64,000 bases of DNA, taken from contig OY987225.1 of assembly GCA_963920705.1 (NCBI GenBank), positions 16,819,492 through 16,883,491 of the forward strand, written 5' to 3'. Positions 47,837-58,890 of the stretch are shown here, piece after piece. Position 1 is the stretch's first letter. Every line of letters starts with the position of its first letter. The DNA is from Odiellus spinosus. Lineage: Eukaryota; Arthropoda; Arachnida; Opiliones; Phalangiidae. The notes beneath the pieces are model-generated. The model searched no databases. It saw only the letters and a list, made by a program, of their open reading frames with translations, and was not told the origin of the DNA. The translations under genes and the position numbers were made by a program.

Positions 47837-48348
47837 TAAAGCCGGATTCACACAGACCTATTTTCACGCTTTTCACGGTCACGCGCGAGGGGCAATGGGC
47901 AAACCACTCTTGGAATCAGGTGTACAAACTAAATGGAATCACGCGAATCGATTCGGAATCAGGAGAATTGATACGGAATCACGCGAATCGATTCGGAATC
48001 AGGAGAATCGATACGGAATCACGCGAATCGATTCGGAATCACGCGAATCGATTCGGAATCACGAGAATCGATACGGAATCACGCGAATCGATACGGAATC
48101 ACGCGAATCGATTCGGAATCACGCGAATCGATTCGGAATCACGAGAATAGATTCGGAATCACGCGAATCACGAATCAATTCGGAATCACGCGAATTGATT
48201 CGGAATCACTGACAATCAAATGAATCTGGAATCAGGTGTACAAAATTTTTCTAGAGTGGTTTGCACCTCGCTCGCGCGTGCTAATGGTACTTCTATGAGT
48301 TCACGAGCGTGAAACGCGTAAAAACAGGTCTGTGTGTATCCGCGTTAA
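47837..48348. mobile_element. Inverted-repeat element carrying a 20-bp minisatellite
   Basis: Diverged terminal inverted repeats: the left end reads GCCGGATTCACACAGACC and the right end, complemented, GCGGATACACACAGACC. A second inverted pair is GCAAACCACTCT (47899-47910) and AGAGTGGTTTGC (48253-48264). Direct repeats GGAATCAGGTGTACAAA flank the minisatellite. No clear target duplication was found. Probably an old non-autonomous DNA transposon (MITE) whose core expanded. Confidence 0.55.
47932..48206. repeat. 20-bp minisatellite, about 14 units
   Basis: Unit CGGAATCACGCGAATCGATT with variants AGGAGAATCGATA and ACGAGAATCG. The period is exactly 20 bp through most of the tract and lapses into shorter units near 48165. 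Because 20 is not a multiple of 3, the open frames read out RNHANRFGI/RESIRNQEN-like strings that rotate through frames; these are not credible proteins. Confidence 0.85.
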
Positions 48349-49205
48349 CCTGGTTCGCTCTGCGCATGTACACAATTTCGCACGAAATACATTTGCGAAA
48401 CGCGCGAAAATTATAAAAAAATTAATTTGAAAATCCGTGCCAGTAATTAAAACCAAATACGCCACTGTTTACAAGTTTGCCAGAAGATTACGATATTTCC
48501 CCATACATGAAGCTGATTCTCCCAAGAATATCAAAAAAAAATCACATTGATATTTTCCATGCGTAAAGAGGTTTCCGACTTCAAATTTAGTGGTCTACAC
48601 ATACTCGCGTGCTGGCGAACTCGATTTTACACGTGTCACAAATACACTGGAAACCTACTCTACTTCTGTTCGAGGAGAGTTTTCACGACTATCATTTTTC
48701 TTAAGTGGTTTAACATTATGCATAAATCCGCCTCAGCTTCAAATCTTATACACCAATTCCCCTTGAACTGGCTAAAAATTCACCGAGTATAATCGAAGTT
48801 ATTATTGTCTTATCTCTTATCTAAATTATGTTGTTTCAATCTTCCATACCCGTGTAAACGCACCTTTATTTAAGTTCTTCAATCCACCCCAAGTTTGCAC
48901 CAGAGATAAGCCTATACTGCCCGTTATACCTTTGCTTTTTCGAGTAAATGATATATATGGAAAATAGCTTAGGCGCATGCTGCCAACTAAAACTGCCATT
49001 AATCGGTCAAATTTCTTTAAATTTTTGCATAAATTCTCAAATAACTTCTAAACTATCTCGAATTTTAAATTAATTTTTCGACTTTCTAATTAATTAGATT
49101 TAATATTTTTAATTATAATATAAATTAATATTGCGTTTCATTTCCCTAAACAATATCAAACAAAATCACCCCATGAGGCTAATTTGCATACGTTCCAAAA
49201 AGATA
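48349..49205. other. AT-rich DNA, no supported gene
   Basis: CpG-containing CGCGCGAAAATT motifs near 48410 resemble the flank of the adjacent inverted-repeat element. An 81-codon plus-strand frame at 48547-48792 has no recognisable domain. A weak C2H2-finger-like string on the minus strand is discussed under rejected items. Confidence 0.4.
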
Positions 49206-49713
49206 CTATATAAACCTTTCGAAGGGCTATATTAATCGAAGTAACCGTGCGTGATGGCCATGAAGTTAGGGGGAAACCCCCCCCCTTTCAATGTCTTGCT
49301 GATTCTTGATCTCTAGGCGCTTGGCGACGCAATTTACCCATTGGTGGGGCGATGTTTGGAGTCAGTGGAAGGTTGATGTGAACTGTACTAGTGGGGGACG
49401 CCTCGCTAGTATGGAACGCTTGGTGCGGGGATGGTCGGAGGTGATTATGACAGTGGGAGACGTCCCATTGCTTGTAATCGCCTTCGGCTGTTCAGCATCG
49501 AGGTTCGACCGTAAAGTGGATGGTGGAATGCGATGATGTGCAATGGGAGACGTCCTGTTGTATGTCTTTGCACGACACTTGAAACTCAATGTGGCAGCCA
49601 CGCTTAAAGGAGGTAATTCCCCGGAATTGAACGATAAGCTGGTATGATTACGTCTCTAGACTTTTGGCTCCACGAGCTAGGTCACGTGACTTCCGTTTAC
49701 ACAGGATATCCGC

Positions 49714-49755
49714 TTACACACACAGACAGACACACAGACAGACACACAGACACGA
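49714..49755 (+). repeat. ACACAGACAGAC microsatellite
   Basis: Imperfect alternation of CACA and GACA tetramers inside the probable retroelement tail. Confidence 0.75.
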
Positions 49756-49765
49756 CCAGTGTAAC

Positions 49766-49799
49766 ACCTCCCCCTGAACTAAAGTTCAGTCGGGGAGGT
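49766..49799 (+). other. Terminal hairpin abutting the right array
   Basis: ACCTCCCC pairs with GGGGAGGT (8 bp) and CTGAACT with AGTTCAG (7 bp), with an AA loop and a two-base bulge. The last T is immediately before the first array base. It could be the 3' recognition structure of a retroelement RNA. Confidence 0.65.
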
Positions 49800-50848
49800 A
49801 ATAAAAGTCACCCGAACTTGATTCGAAAACGCAACCTTTCAATCTGGAGTTTAACGAGCTACCATAGAGCCTTCATGCCACAAGGTATTAGCTTCCTTAC
49901 ATGTAGTACGCATTTATTACCTAAAAATCGAAAAGTACTTTTTCGAAAATAAAAGTGACCCGAACGTGATTCGAAAACGTAGCCTTTTGATCTGGAACCA
50001 AACGCGCTATCATAGCGCTATCGGGCCATGGGGTGCCTACTCCCTTACATGTAGTTCACATTTATTACCAAAAAATCGAAAAGTACTACTTTTTGAAATA
50101 AAAGTGACCCGAACGTGATTCGTACACGCAGCCTTTTGATCTGGAGTCAAACGCGCTACCATTGCGCCATCGGGCCATGGGGTGTCAGCTACCTTACATG
50201 TAGTTCATATTTATTACTAAAAAATCGAAAAGTACTATTTTTCGAAAATAAAAGTGACCCGAACGTGATTCGTACACGCAGCCTTTTGATCTGGAGTCAA
50301 ACGCGCTACCATTGCGCGATCAGGCCATGGGGTGTCTGCTCCCTTACATGTAGTTCAGATTTATAACTAAAAAAACGAAAAGTACTAATTTTTGAAATAA
50401 AAGTCACCCGAACGTGATTCGAAAACGCAACCCTTTAATACGGAGTACAACGCACTACCATTGCGCCATCATGCCACAAAGTATTAGTTTCCTTACATGT
50501 AGTACGCATTTATTACCTAAAAATCGAAAAGTACTTTTTCGAAAATAAAAGTGACCCGTACGTGATTCGAAAACGTAGCCTTTTGATCTGGAGCCAACCG
50601 CGCTATCATAGCGCCATCGGGCCATGGGGTGCCTACTCTCTTACATGTAGTTCACATTTATTACCAAAAAATCGAAAAGTACTACTTTTTGAAATAAAAG
50701 TCACCCGAACGTGATTCGAAAACGCAACCTTTTAATCTGGAGTACTACGCGCTACAATAGAGCTTTCATGCCACAAGGTATTAGGTTCCTTACATGCAGT
50801 ACCCATTTATTACCTAAAAATCGAAAAGTACTTTTTCGAAAATAAAAG

Positions 50849-50920
50849 TGACCCGAACGTGATTCGAACACGCAGCCTTTTGATCTGGAGTCAAACGCGC
50901 TACCATTGCGCCATCGGGCC
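50849..50920 (-). tRNA. tRNA-Trp(CCA) intact copy
   Basis: Complete cloverleaf with T4; first intact gene of the right array. The downstream spacer has the ACATGCAGTACCC variant. Confidence 0.75.
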
Positions 50921-50999
50921 ATGGGGTGTCTGCTCCCTTACATGTAGTTCACATTTATTACTAAAAAATCGAAAAGTACTACTTTTTCGAAAATAAAAG

Positions 51000-51071
51000 T
51001 GACCCGAACGTGATTCGAACACGCAGCCTTTTGATCTGGAGTCAAACGCGCTACCATTGCGCCATCGGGCC
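51000..51071 (-). tRNA. tRNA-Trp(CCA) intact copy
   Basis: Complete cloverleaf with T4; the adjacent intact gene is 151 bp away. Comparable pairs occur at 4110/4261 and 54572/54723. Confidence 0.75.
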
Positions 51072-51442
51072 ATGAGGTGTCTGGTCCCTTACATGTAGTT
51101 CAGATTTATTACTAAAAATCTAAAGCCTTCATTTTGAAATAAAAGTCACCCGAACTTGATTCGAAAACTAAACCTTTCAATCTGGAGTTTAACGAGCTAC
51201 CATAGAGCCTTCATGCCACAAGGTATTAGCTTCCTTACATGTAGTACGCATTTATTATCTAAAAATCGAAAAGTACTTTTTCGAAAATAAAAGTGACCCG
51301 AACGTGATTCGAAAACGTAGCCTTTTGATCTGGAACCAAACGCCCTAACATAGCGCTATCGGGCCATGGGGTGCCTACTGCCTTACATGTAGTTCACATT
51401 TATTACCAAAAAATCGAAAAGTACTACTTTTTGAAATAAAAG

Positions 51443-51514
51443 TGACCCGAACGTGATTCGAACACGCAGCCTTTTGATCTGGAGTCAAACGCGCTACCAT
51501 TGCGCCATCGGGCC
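51443..51514 (-). tRNA. tRNA-Trp(CCA) intact copy
   Basis: Complete cloverleaf with T4; 5' flank CATGGGGTGTCAGCTACC. Confidence 0.75.
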
Positions 51515-52039
51515 ATGGGGTGTCAGCTACCTTACATGTAGTTCATATTTATTACTAAAAAATCGAAAAGTACTACTTTTTCGAAAATAAAAGTGACCCG
51601 AACGTGATTCGTACACGCAGCCTTTTGATCTGGAGTCAAACGCGCTACCATTGCGCCATCAGGCCATGGGGTGTCTGCTCCCTTACATGTAGTTCAGATT
51701 TATAACTAAAAAAACGAAAAGTACTAATTTTTGAAATAAAACTGACCCGAACGTGATTCGAAAACGCAACCTTTTAATACGGAGTACAACGCGCTACCAT
51801 TGCGCCATCATGCCACAAAGTATTAGCTTCCTTACATGTAGTACGCATTTATTACCTAAAAATCAAAAAGTACTTTTTCGAAAATAAAAGTGACCCGAAC
51901 GTGATTCGAAAACGTAGCCTTTTGATCTGGAGCCAAACGCGCTATCATAGCGCTATCGGGCCATGGGGTGCCTACTGCCTTACATGTAGTTCACATTTAT
52001 TACCAAAAAATCGAAAAGTACTACTTTTTGAAATAAAAG

Positions 52040-52111
52040 TGACCCGAACGTGATTCGAACACGCAGCCTTTTGATCTGAAGTCAAACGCGCTACCATTGC
52101 GCCATCGGGCC
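52040..52111 (-). tRNA. tRNA-Trp-like with UCA anticodon (UGA-reading)
   Basis: Loop CTTCAGA with intact stems and T4. The 5' flank GGGGAGTCAGC matches the copies at 4705 and 7685, placing it in that lineage. Confidence 0.7.
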
Positions 52112-52635
52112 ATGGGGAGTCAGCTACCTTACATGTAGTTCATATTTATTACTAAAAAATCGAAAAGTACTATTTTTCGAAAATAAAAGTGACCCGAACG
52201 TGATTCGTACACGCAGCCTTTTGATCTGGAGTCAAACACGCTACCATTGCGCCATCAGGCCATGGGGTGTCTGCTCCCTTACATGTAGTTCAGATTTATA
52301 ACTAAAAAAACGAAAAGTACTAATTTTTGAAATAAAAGTCACCCGAACGTGATTCGAAAACGCAACCCTTTAATACGGAGTACAACGCACTACCATTGCG
52401 ACATCATGCCATAAAGTATTAGCTTCCATACATGTAGTACGCATTTATTACCTAAAAATCGAAAAGTACTTTTTCGAAAATAAAAGTGACCCGAACGTGA
52501 TTCGAAAACGTAGCCTTTTGATCTGGAGCCAAACGCGCTATCATAGCGCTATCGGGCCATGTGGTGCCTACTGCCTTACATGTAGTTCAAATTTATTACC
52601 AAAAAATCGAAAAGTACTACTTTTTGAAATAAAAG

Positions 52636-52707
52636 TGACCCGAACGTGATTCGAACACGCAGCCTTTTGATCTGGAGTCAAACGCGCTACCATTGCGCCA
52701 TCGGGCC
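52636..52707 (-). tRNA. tRNA-Trp(CCA) intact copy
   Basis: Complete cloverleaf with T4, in an order of units like that at 10.5-10.9 kb. Confidence 0.75.
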
Positions 52708-52937
52708 ATGGGGTGTCAGCTACCTTACATGTAGTTCATATTTATTACTAAAAAATCGAAAAGTACTACTTTTTCGAAAATAAAAGTGACCCGAACGTGA
52801 TTCGTACACGCAGCCTTTTGATCTGGAGTCAAACGCGCTACCATTGCGCCATCAGGCCATGGGGTGTCTGCTCCCTTAAATGTAGTTCAGATTTATAACT
52901 AAAAAAACGAAAAGTACTAATTTTTCGAAAATAAAAG

Positions 52938-53009
52938 TGACCCGAACGTGATTCGAACACGCAGCCTTTTGATCTGGAGTCAAACGCGCTACCATTGCGC
53001 CATCGGGCC
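52938..53009 (-). tRNA. tRNA-Trp(CCA) intact copy
   Basis: Complete cloverleaf with T4; first unit of the 446-bp duplication, twin at 53384. Confidence 0.75.
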
Positions 53010-53232
53010 ATGAGGTGTCTGCTCCCTTACATGTAGTTCAGATTTATTACTAAAAAATCTAAAGCCTTCATTTTGAAATAAAAGTCACCCGAACTTGATT
53101 CGAAAACTAAACCTTTCAATCTTAAGTTTAACGAGCTACCATAGAGCCTTCATGCCACAAGGTATTAGCTTCCTTACATGTAGTACGCATTTATTACCTA
53201 AATATCGAAAAGTACTTTTTCGAAAATAAAAG

Positions 53233-53304
53233 TGACCCGAACGTGATTCGAACACGCAGCCTTCTGATCTGGAGTCAAACGCGCTACCATTGCGCCATCG
53301 GGCC
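53233..53304 (-). tRNA. tRNA-Trp(CCA), anticodon-stem wobble variant
   Basis: CCTTCTGATC turns anticodon-stem pair 28:42 into T:G; everything else is intact with T4. Confidence 0.65.
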
Positions 53305-53382
53305 ATGGGGTGTCTGCTCCCTTACATGTAGTTCACATTTATTACTAAAAAATCGAAAAGTACTACTTTTTCGAAAATAAAA

Positions 53383-53828
53383 GTGACCCGAACGTGATTC
53401 GAACACGCAGCCTTTTGATCTGGAGTCAAACGCGCTACCATTGCGCCATCGGGCCATGAGGTTTCTGCTCCCTTACATGTAGTTCAGATTTATTACTAAA
53501 AAATCTAAAGCCTTCATTTTGAAATAAAAGTCACCCGAACTTGATTCGAAAACTAAACCTTTCAATCTTAAGTTTAACGAGCTACCATAGAGCCTTCATG
53601 CCACAAGGTATTAGCTTCCTTACATGTAGTACGCATTTATTACCTAAATATCGAAAAGTACTTTTTCGAAAATAAAAGTGACCCGAACGTGATTCGAAAA
53701 CGTGGCCTTTTGATCTGGAACCAAACGCGCTATCATAGCGCTATCGGGCCATGGGGTGCCTACTCCCTTACATGTAGTTCACATTTATTACCAAAAAATC
53801 GAAAAGTACTACTTTTTGAAATAAAAGT
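53383..53828. repeat. 446-bp three-unit duplication, copy 2
   Basis: Second copy of the three-unit block, with the same CTTAAG and AAATATCG variants. It then changes to the order seen at 49.95-50.4 kb. Confidence 0.7.
53384..53455 (-). tRNA. tRNA-Trp(CCA) intact copy
   Basis: Complete cloverleaf with T4; 446-bp twin of 52938, 5' flank CATGAGGTTTCTGC. Confidence 0.75.
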
Positions 53829-54571
53829 GACCCGAACGTGATTCGTACACGCAGCCTTTTGATCTGGAGTCAAACGCGCTACCATTGCGCCATCGGGCCA
53901 TGGGGTGTCAGCTACCTTACATGTAGTTCATATTTATTACTAAAAAATCGAAAAGTACTATTTTTCGAAAATAAAAGTGACCCGAACGTGATTCGTACAC
54001 GCAGCCTTTTCATCTGGAGTCAAACGCGCTACCATTGCGCGATCAGGCCATGGGGTGTCTGCTCCCTTACATGTAGTTCAGATTTATAACTAAAAAAACG
54101 AAAAGTACTAATTTTTGAAATAAAAGTCACCCGAACGTGATTCGAAAACGCAACCCTTTAATACGGAGTACAACGCACTACCATTGCGCCATCATGCCAC
54201 AAAGTATTAGTTTCCTTACATGTAGTACGCATTTATTACCTAAAAATCGAAAAGTACTTTTTCGAAAATAAAAGTGACCCGTACGTGATTCGAAAACGTA
54301 GCCTTTTGATCTGGAGCCAACCGCGCTATCATAGCGCCATCGGGACATGGGGTGCCTACTCTCTTACATGTAGTTCACATTTATTACCAAAAAATCGAAA
54401 AGTACTACTTTTTGAAATAAAAGTCACCCGAACGTGATTCGAAAACGCAACCTTTTAATCTGGAGTACTACGCGCTACAATAGAGCTTTCATGCCACAAG
54501 GTATTAGGTTCCTTACATGCAGTACCCATTTATTACCTAAAAATCGAAAAGTACTTTTTCGAAAATAAAAG

Positions 54572-54643
54572 TGACCCGAACGTGATTCGAACACGCAGCC
54601 TTTTGATCTGGAGTCAAACGCGCTACCATTGCGCCATCGGGCC
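54572..54643 (-). tRNA. tRNA-Trp(CCA) intact copy
   Basis: Complete cloverleaf with T4; paired with the next intact gene as at 50849/51000. Confidence 0.75.
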
Positions 54644-54722
54644 ATGGGGTGTCTGCTCCCTTACATGTAGTTCACATTTATTACTAAAAAATCGAAAAGT
54701 ACTACTTTTTCGAAAATAAAAG

Positions 54723-54794
54723 TGACCCGAACGTGATTCGAACACGCAGCCTTTTGATCTGGAGTCAAACGCGCTACCATTGCGCCATCGGGCC
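54723..54794 (-). tRNA. tRNA-Trp(CCA) intact copy
   Basis: Complete cloverleaf with T4; 5' flank CATGAGGTGTCTGG. Confidence 0.75.
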
Positions 54795-55165
54795 ATGAGG
54801 TGTCTGGTCCCTTACATGTAGTTCAGATTTATTACTAAAAATCTAAAGCCTTCATTTTGAAATAAAAGTCACCCGAACTTGATTCGAAAACTAAACCTTT
54901 CAATCTGGAGTTTAACGAGCTACCACAGAGCCTTCATGCCACAAGGTATTAGCTTCGTTACATGTAGTACGCATTTATTACCTAAAAATCGAAAAGTACT
55001 TTTTCGAAAATAAAAGTGACCCGAACGTGATTCGAAAACGTAGCCTTTTGATCTGGAACCAAACGCCCTATCATAGCGCTATCGGGCCATGGGGTGCCTA
55101 CTGCCTTACATGTAGTTCACATTTATTACCAAAAAATCGAAAAGTACTACTTTTTGAAATAAAAG

Positions 55166-55237
55166 TGACCCGAACGTGATTCGAACACGCAGCCTTTTGA
55201 TCTGGAGTCAAACGCGCTACCATTGCGCCATCGGGCC
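55166..55237 (-). tRNA. tRNA-Trp(CCA) intact copy
   Basis: Complete cloverleaf with T4. The local order of units resembles that around 977-1048. Confidence 0.75.
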
Positions 55238-55762
55238 ATGGGGTGTCAGCTACCTTACATGTAGTTCATATTTATTACTAAAAAATCGAAAAGTACTACT
55301 TTTTCGAAAATAAAAGTGACCCGAACGTGATTCGTACACGCAGCCTTTTGATCTGGAGTCAAACGCGCTACCATTGCGCCATCGGGCCATGAGGTGTCTG
55401 GTCCCTTACATGTAGTTCAGATTTATAACTAAAAAAACGAAAAGTACTAATTTTTGAAATAAAAGTCACCCGAACGTGATTCGAAAACGCAACCTTTTAA
55501 TACGGAGTACAACGCGCTACCATTGCGCCATCATGCCACAAAGTATTAGCTTCCTTACATGTAGTACGCATTTATTACCTAAAAATCGAAAAGTACTTTT
55601 TCGAAAATAAAAGTGACCCGAACGTGATTCGAAAACGTAGCCTTTTGATCTAGAACCAAACGCGCTATCATAGCGCTATCGGGCCATGGGGTGCCTACTG
55701 CCTTACATGTAGTTCACATTTATTACCAAAAAATCGAAAAGTACTACTTTTTGAAATAAAAG

Positions 55763-55834
55763 TGACCCGAACGTGATTCGAACACGCAGCCTTTTGATCT
55801 GGAGTCAAACGCGCTACCATTGCGCCATCGGGCC
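55763..55834 (-). tRNA. tRNA-Trp(CCA) intact copy
   Basis: Complete cloverleaf with T4, 597 bp (four units) from the intact copy at 55166. Confidence 0.75.
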
Positions 55835-56356
55835 ATGGGGTGTCAGCTACCTTACATGTAGTTCATATTTATTACTAAAAAATCGAAAAGTACTACTTTT
55901 TCGAAAATAAAAGTGACCCGAACGTGATTCGTACACGCAGCCTTTTGATCTGGAGTCAAACGCGCTACCCTTGCGCCATCGGGCCATGAGGTGTCTGGTC
56001 CCTTACATGTAGTTGAGATTTATTACTAAAAATCTAAAGCCTTCATTTTGAAATAAAAGTCACCCGAACTTGATTCGAAAACTAAACCTTTCAATCTGGA
56101 GTTTAACGAGCTACCATAGAGCCTTCATGCCACAAGGTATTAGCTTCCTTACATGTAGTACGCATTTATTACCTAAAAATCGAAAAGTACTTTTTCGAAA
56201 ATAAAAGTGACCCGACCGTGATTCGAAAACGTAGCCTTTTGAACTGGAACCAAACGCCCTATCATAGCGCTATCGGGCCATGGGGTGCCTACTGCCTTAC
56301 ATGTAGTTCACATTTATTACCAAAAAATCGAAAAGTACTACTTTTTGAAATAAAAG

Positions 56357-56428
56357 TGACCCGAACGTGATTCGAACACGCAGCCTTTTGATCTGGAGTC
56401 AAACGCGCTACCATTGCGCCATCGGGCC
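56357..56428 (-). tRNA. tRNA-Trp(CCA) intact copy
   Basis: Complete cloverleaf with T4, 594 bp from the copy at 55763; part of a local four-unit periodicity. Confidence 0.75.
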
Positions 56429-57252
56429 ATGGGGTGTCAGCTACCTTACATGTAGTTCATATTTATTACTAAAAAATCGAAAAGTACTACTTTTTCGAAA
56501 ATAAAAGTGACCCGAACGTGATTCGTACACGCAGCCTTTTGATCTGGAGTCAAACGCGCTACCATTGCGCCATCAGGCCATGGGGTGTCTGCTCCCTTAC
56601 ATGTAGTTCAGATTTATAACTAAAAAAACGAAAAGTACTAATTTTTGAAATAAAAGTCACCCGAACGTGATTCGAAAACGCAACCTTTTAATACGGAGTA
56701 CTACGCGCTACAATAGAGCTTTCATGCCACAAGGTATAAGGTTCCTTACATGCAGTACGCATTTATTACCCAAAAATTGAAAAGTACTTTTTCGAAAATA
56801 AAAGTGACCCGAACGTGATTCGAACACGCAGCCTTTTGACCTGGAGTCAAACGCGCTACCATTGCGCCATCAGGCCATGGGGTGTCTGCTCCCTTACATG
56901 TAGTTCAGATTTATAACTAAAAAAACGAAAAGTACTAATTTTTGAAATAAAAGTCACCCGAACGTGATTCGAAAACGCAACCTTTTAATACGGAGTACAA
57001 CGCGCTACCATTGCGCCATCATGCCACAAAGTATTAGCTTCCTTACATGTAGTACGCATTTATTACCTAAAAATCGAAAAGTACTTTTTCGAAAATAAAA
57101 GTGACCCGAACGTGATTCGAAAACGTAGCCTTTTGATCTGGAGCCAAACGCGCTACCATTGCGCCATCGGGCCATGGGGTGTCTGCTCCCTTACATGTAG
57201 TTCACATTTATTACTAAAAAATCGAAAAGTAATACTTTTTCGAAAATAAAAG

Positions 57253-57324
57253 TGACCCGAACGTGATTCGAACACGCAGCCTTTTGATCTGAAGTCAAAC
57301 GCGCTACCATTGCGCCATCGGGCC
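57253..57324 (-). tRNA. tRNA-Trp-like with UCA anticodon (UGA-reading)
   Basis: Loop CTTCAGA, stems and T4 intact. Its downstream spacer is the GTAATACTTTTTCG type, unlike other UCA units, so it may be a recombinant. Confidence 0.7.
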
Positions 57325-57848
57325 ATGGGGTGTCAGCTACCTTACATGTAGTTCATATTTATTATTAAAAAATCGAAAAGTACTATTTTTCGAAAATAAA
57401 AGTGACCCGAACGTGATTCGTACACGCAGCCTTTTGATCTGGAGTCATACACGCTACCATTGCGCCATCAGGCCATGGGGTGTCTGCTCCCTTACATGTA
57501 GTTCAGATTTATAACTAAAAAAACGAAAAGTACTAATTTTTGAAATAAAAGTCACCCGAACGTGATTCGAAAACGCAACCCTTTAATACGGAGTACAACG
57601 CACTACCATTGCGACATCATGCCATAAAGTATTAGCTTCCATACATGTAGTACGCATTTATTACCTAAAAATCGAAAAGTACTTTTTCGAAAATAAAAGT
57701 GACCCGTACGTGATTCGAAAACGTAGCCTTTTAATCTGGAGCCAACCGCGCTATCATAGCGCCATCGGGCCATGGGGTGCCTACTCTCTTACATGTAGTT
57801 CACATTTATTACCAAAAAATCGAAAAGTACTACTTTTTCGAAAATAAT

Positions 57849-58890
57849 GTGACCCGAACGTGATTCGAACACGCAGCCTTTTGATCTGGAGTCAAACGCG
57901 CTACCATTGCGCCATCGGGCCATGGGGTGTCTTCTCCCTTACATGTAGTTCAGATTTATTACTAAAAAATCTAAAGCCTTCATTTTGAAATAAAAGTCAC
58001 CCGAACTTGATTCGAAAACGCAACCTTTCAATCTGGAGTTTAACGAGCTACCATAGAGCCTTCATGCCACAAGGTATTAGCTTCCTTACATGTAGTACGC
58101 ATTTATTACCTAAAAATCGAAAAGTACTTTTTCGAAAATAAAAGTGACCCGAACGTGATTCGAAAACGTAGCCTTTTGATCTGGAACCAAACGCGCTATC
58201 ATAGCGCTATCGGGCCATGGGGTGCCTACTCCCTTACATGTAGTTCACATTTATTACCAAAAAATCGAAAAGTACTACTTTTTGAAATAAAAGTGACCCG
58301 AACGTGATTCGAACACGCAGCCTTTTGATCTGGAGTCATACGCGCTACCATTGCGCCAACGGGCCATGGGGTGTCAGCTACCTTACATGTAGTTCATATT
58401 TATTACTAAAAAATCGAAAAGTACTACTTTTTCGAAAATAAAAGTGACCCGAACGTGATTCGTACACGCAGCCTTTTGATCTGGAGTCAAACGCGCTACC
58501 ATTGCGCCATCAGGCCATGGGGTGTCTGCTCCCTTACATGTAGTTCAGATTTATAACTAAAAAAACGAAAAGTACTAATTTTTGAAATAAAAGTCATCCG
58601 AACGTGATTCGAAAACGCAACCTTTTAATACGGAGTACAACGCACTACCATTGCGCCATCATGCCACAAAGTATTAGCTTCCTTACATGTAGTACGCATT
58701 TATTACCTAAAAATCGAAAAGTACTTTTTCGAAAATAAAAGTGACCCGTACGTGATTCGAAAACGTAGCCTTTTAATCTGGAGCCAACCGCGCTATCATA
58801 GCGCCATCGGGCCATGGGGTGCCTACTCTCTTACATGTAGTTCACATTTATTACCAAAAAATCGAAAAGTACTACTTTTTCGAAAATAAT
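57849..58890. repeat. 1042-bp seven-unit duplication, copy 1
   Basis: Seven units, repeated directly downstream at an offset of 1042 bp. Both copies begin with a GTGACCC unit preceded by AAAATAAT instead of AAAATAAAA, and contain the GGTGTCTTCTCCC and AACGGGCC variants. Confidence 0.8.
57850..57921 (-). tRNA. tRNA-Trp(CCA) intact copy, weak terminator
   Basis: Complete cloverleaf with the CATTATTTT flank; first unit of the 1042-bp duplication. Confidence 0.72.

Larger units (their letters stand above)
43917..49799. other. Unique-sequence interruption of the array
   Basis: About 5.9 kb without tRNA units, generally AT-rich, bounded on the left by a fold-back element and on the right by a probable retroelement 3' end. 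Left edge CTTTTTGA and right edge AATAAAAG join to give the normal unit sequence TTTTTGAAATAAAAG with nothing lost or gained. The flanking units belong to different classes, so a single clean insertion is not the whole story. Confidence 0.8.
49230..49799 (+). mobile_element. Probable retroelement 3' end
   Basis: GC-richer block distinct from its AT-rich surroundings, with a repeated TGGGAGACGTCC motif (near 49455 and 49544), a CACACAGACAGAC-type microsatellite and a terminal hairpin, directly followed by array DNA. Such a GC-shifted tail with a CA/GACA tract and stem-loop is typical of non-LTR retrotransposon or SINE 3' ends. No reverse transcriptase is present, and open frames here overlap on both strands without domains. 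The family is not identified. Confidence 0.4.
52937..53382. repeat. 446-bp three-unit duplication, copy 1
   Basis: Three units including the rare CAATCTTAAGTTTAACG variant and the AAATATCGAAAAG spacer variant, repeated at an offset of 446 bp. Confidence 0.75.

Noticed and set aside
47832-48212. 126- and 76-codon ORFs with RNHANRFGI/RESIRNQEN repeats
   Set aside because: They come from the 20-bp minisatellite. The same peptide strings appear in overlapping frames because 20 is not a multiple of 3.
48588-48660. Minus-strand CDTCKIEF...VDH string resembling half a C2H2 zinc finger
   Set aside because: Cysteine spacing C-x2-C-x12-H and the conserved F fit, but the leucine position is C, the second histidine is missing because a stop follows at once, and a stop lies just upstream. 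One partial match of this length may be chance.
49306-49601. Overlapping 76- and 79-codon ORFs on opposite strands
   Set aside because: No recognisable domain. They lie in a GC-rich block where stops are rare, and the two strands' frames exclude each other.
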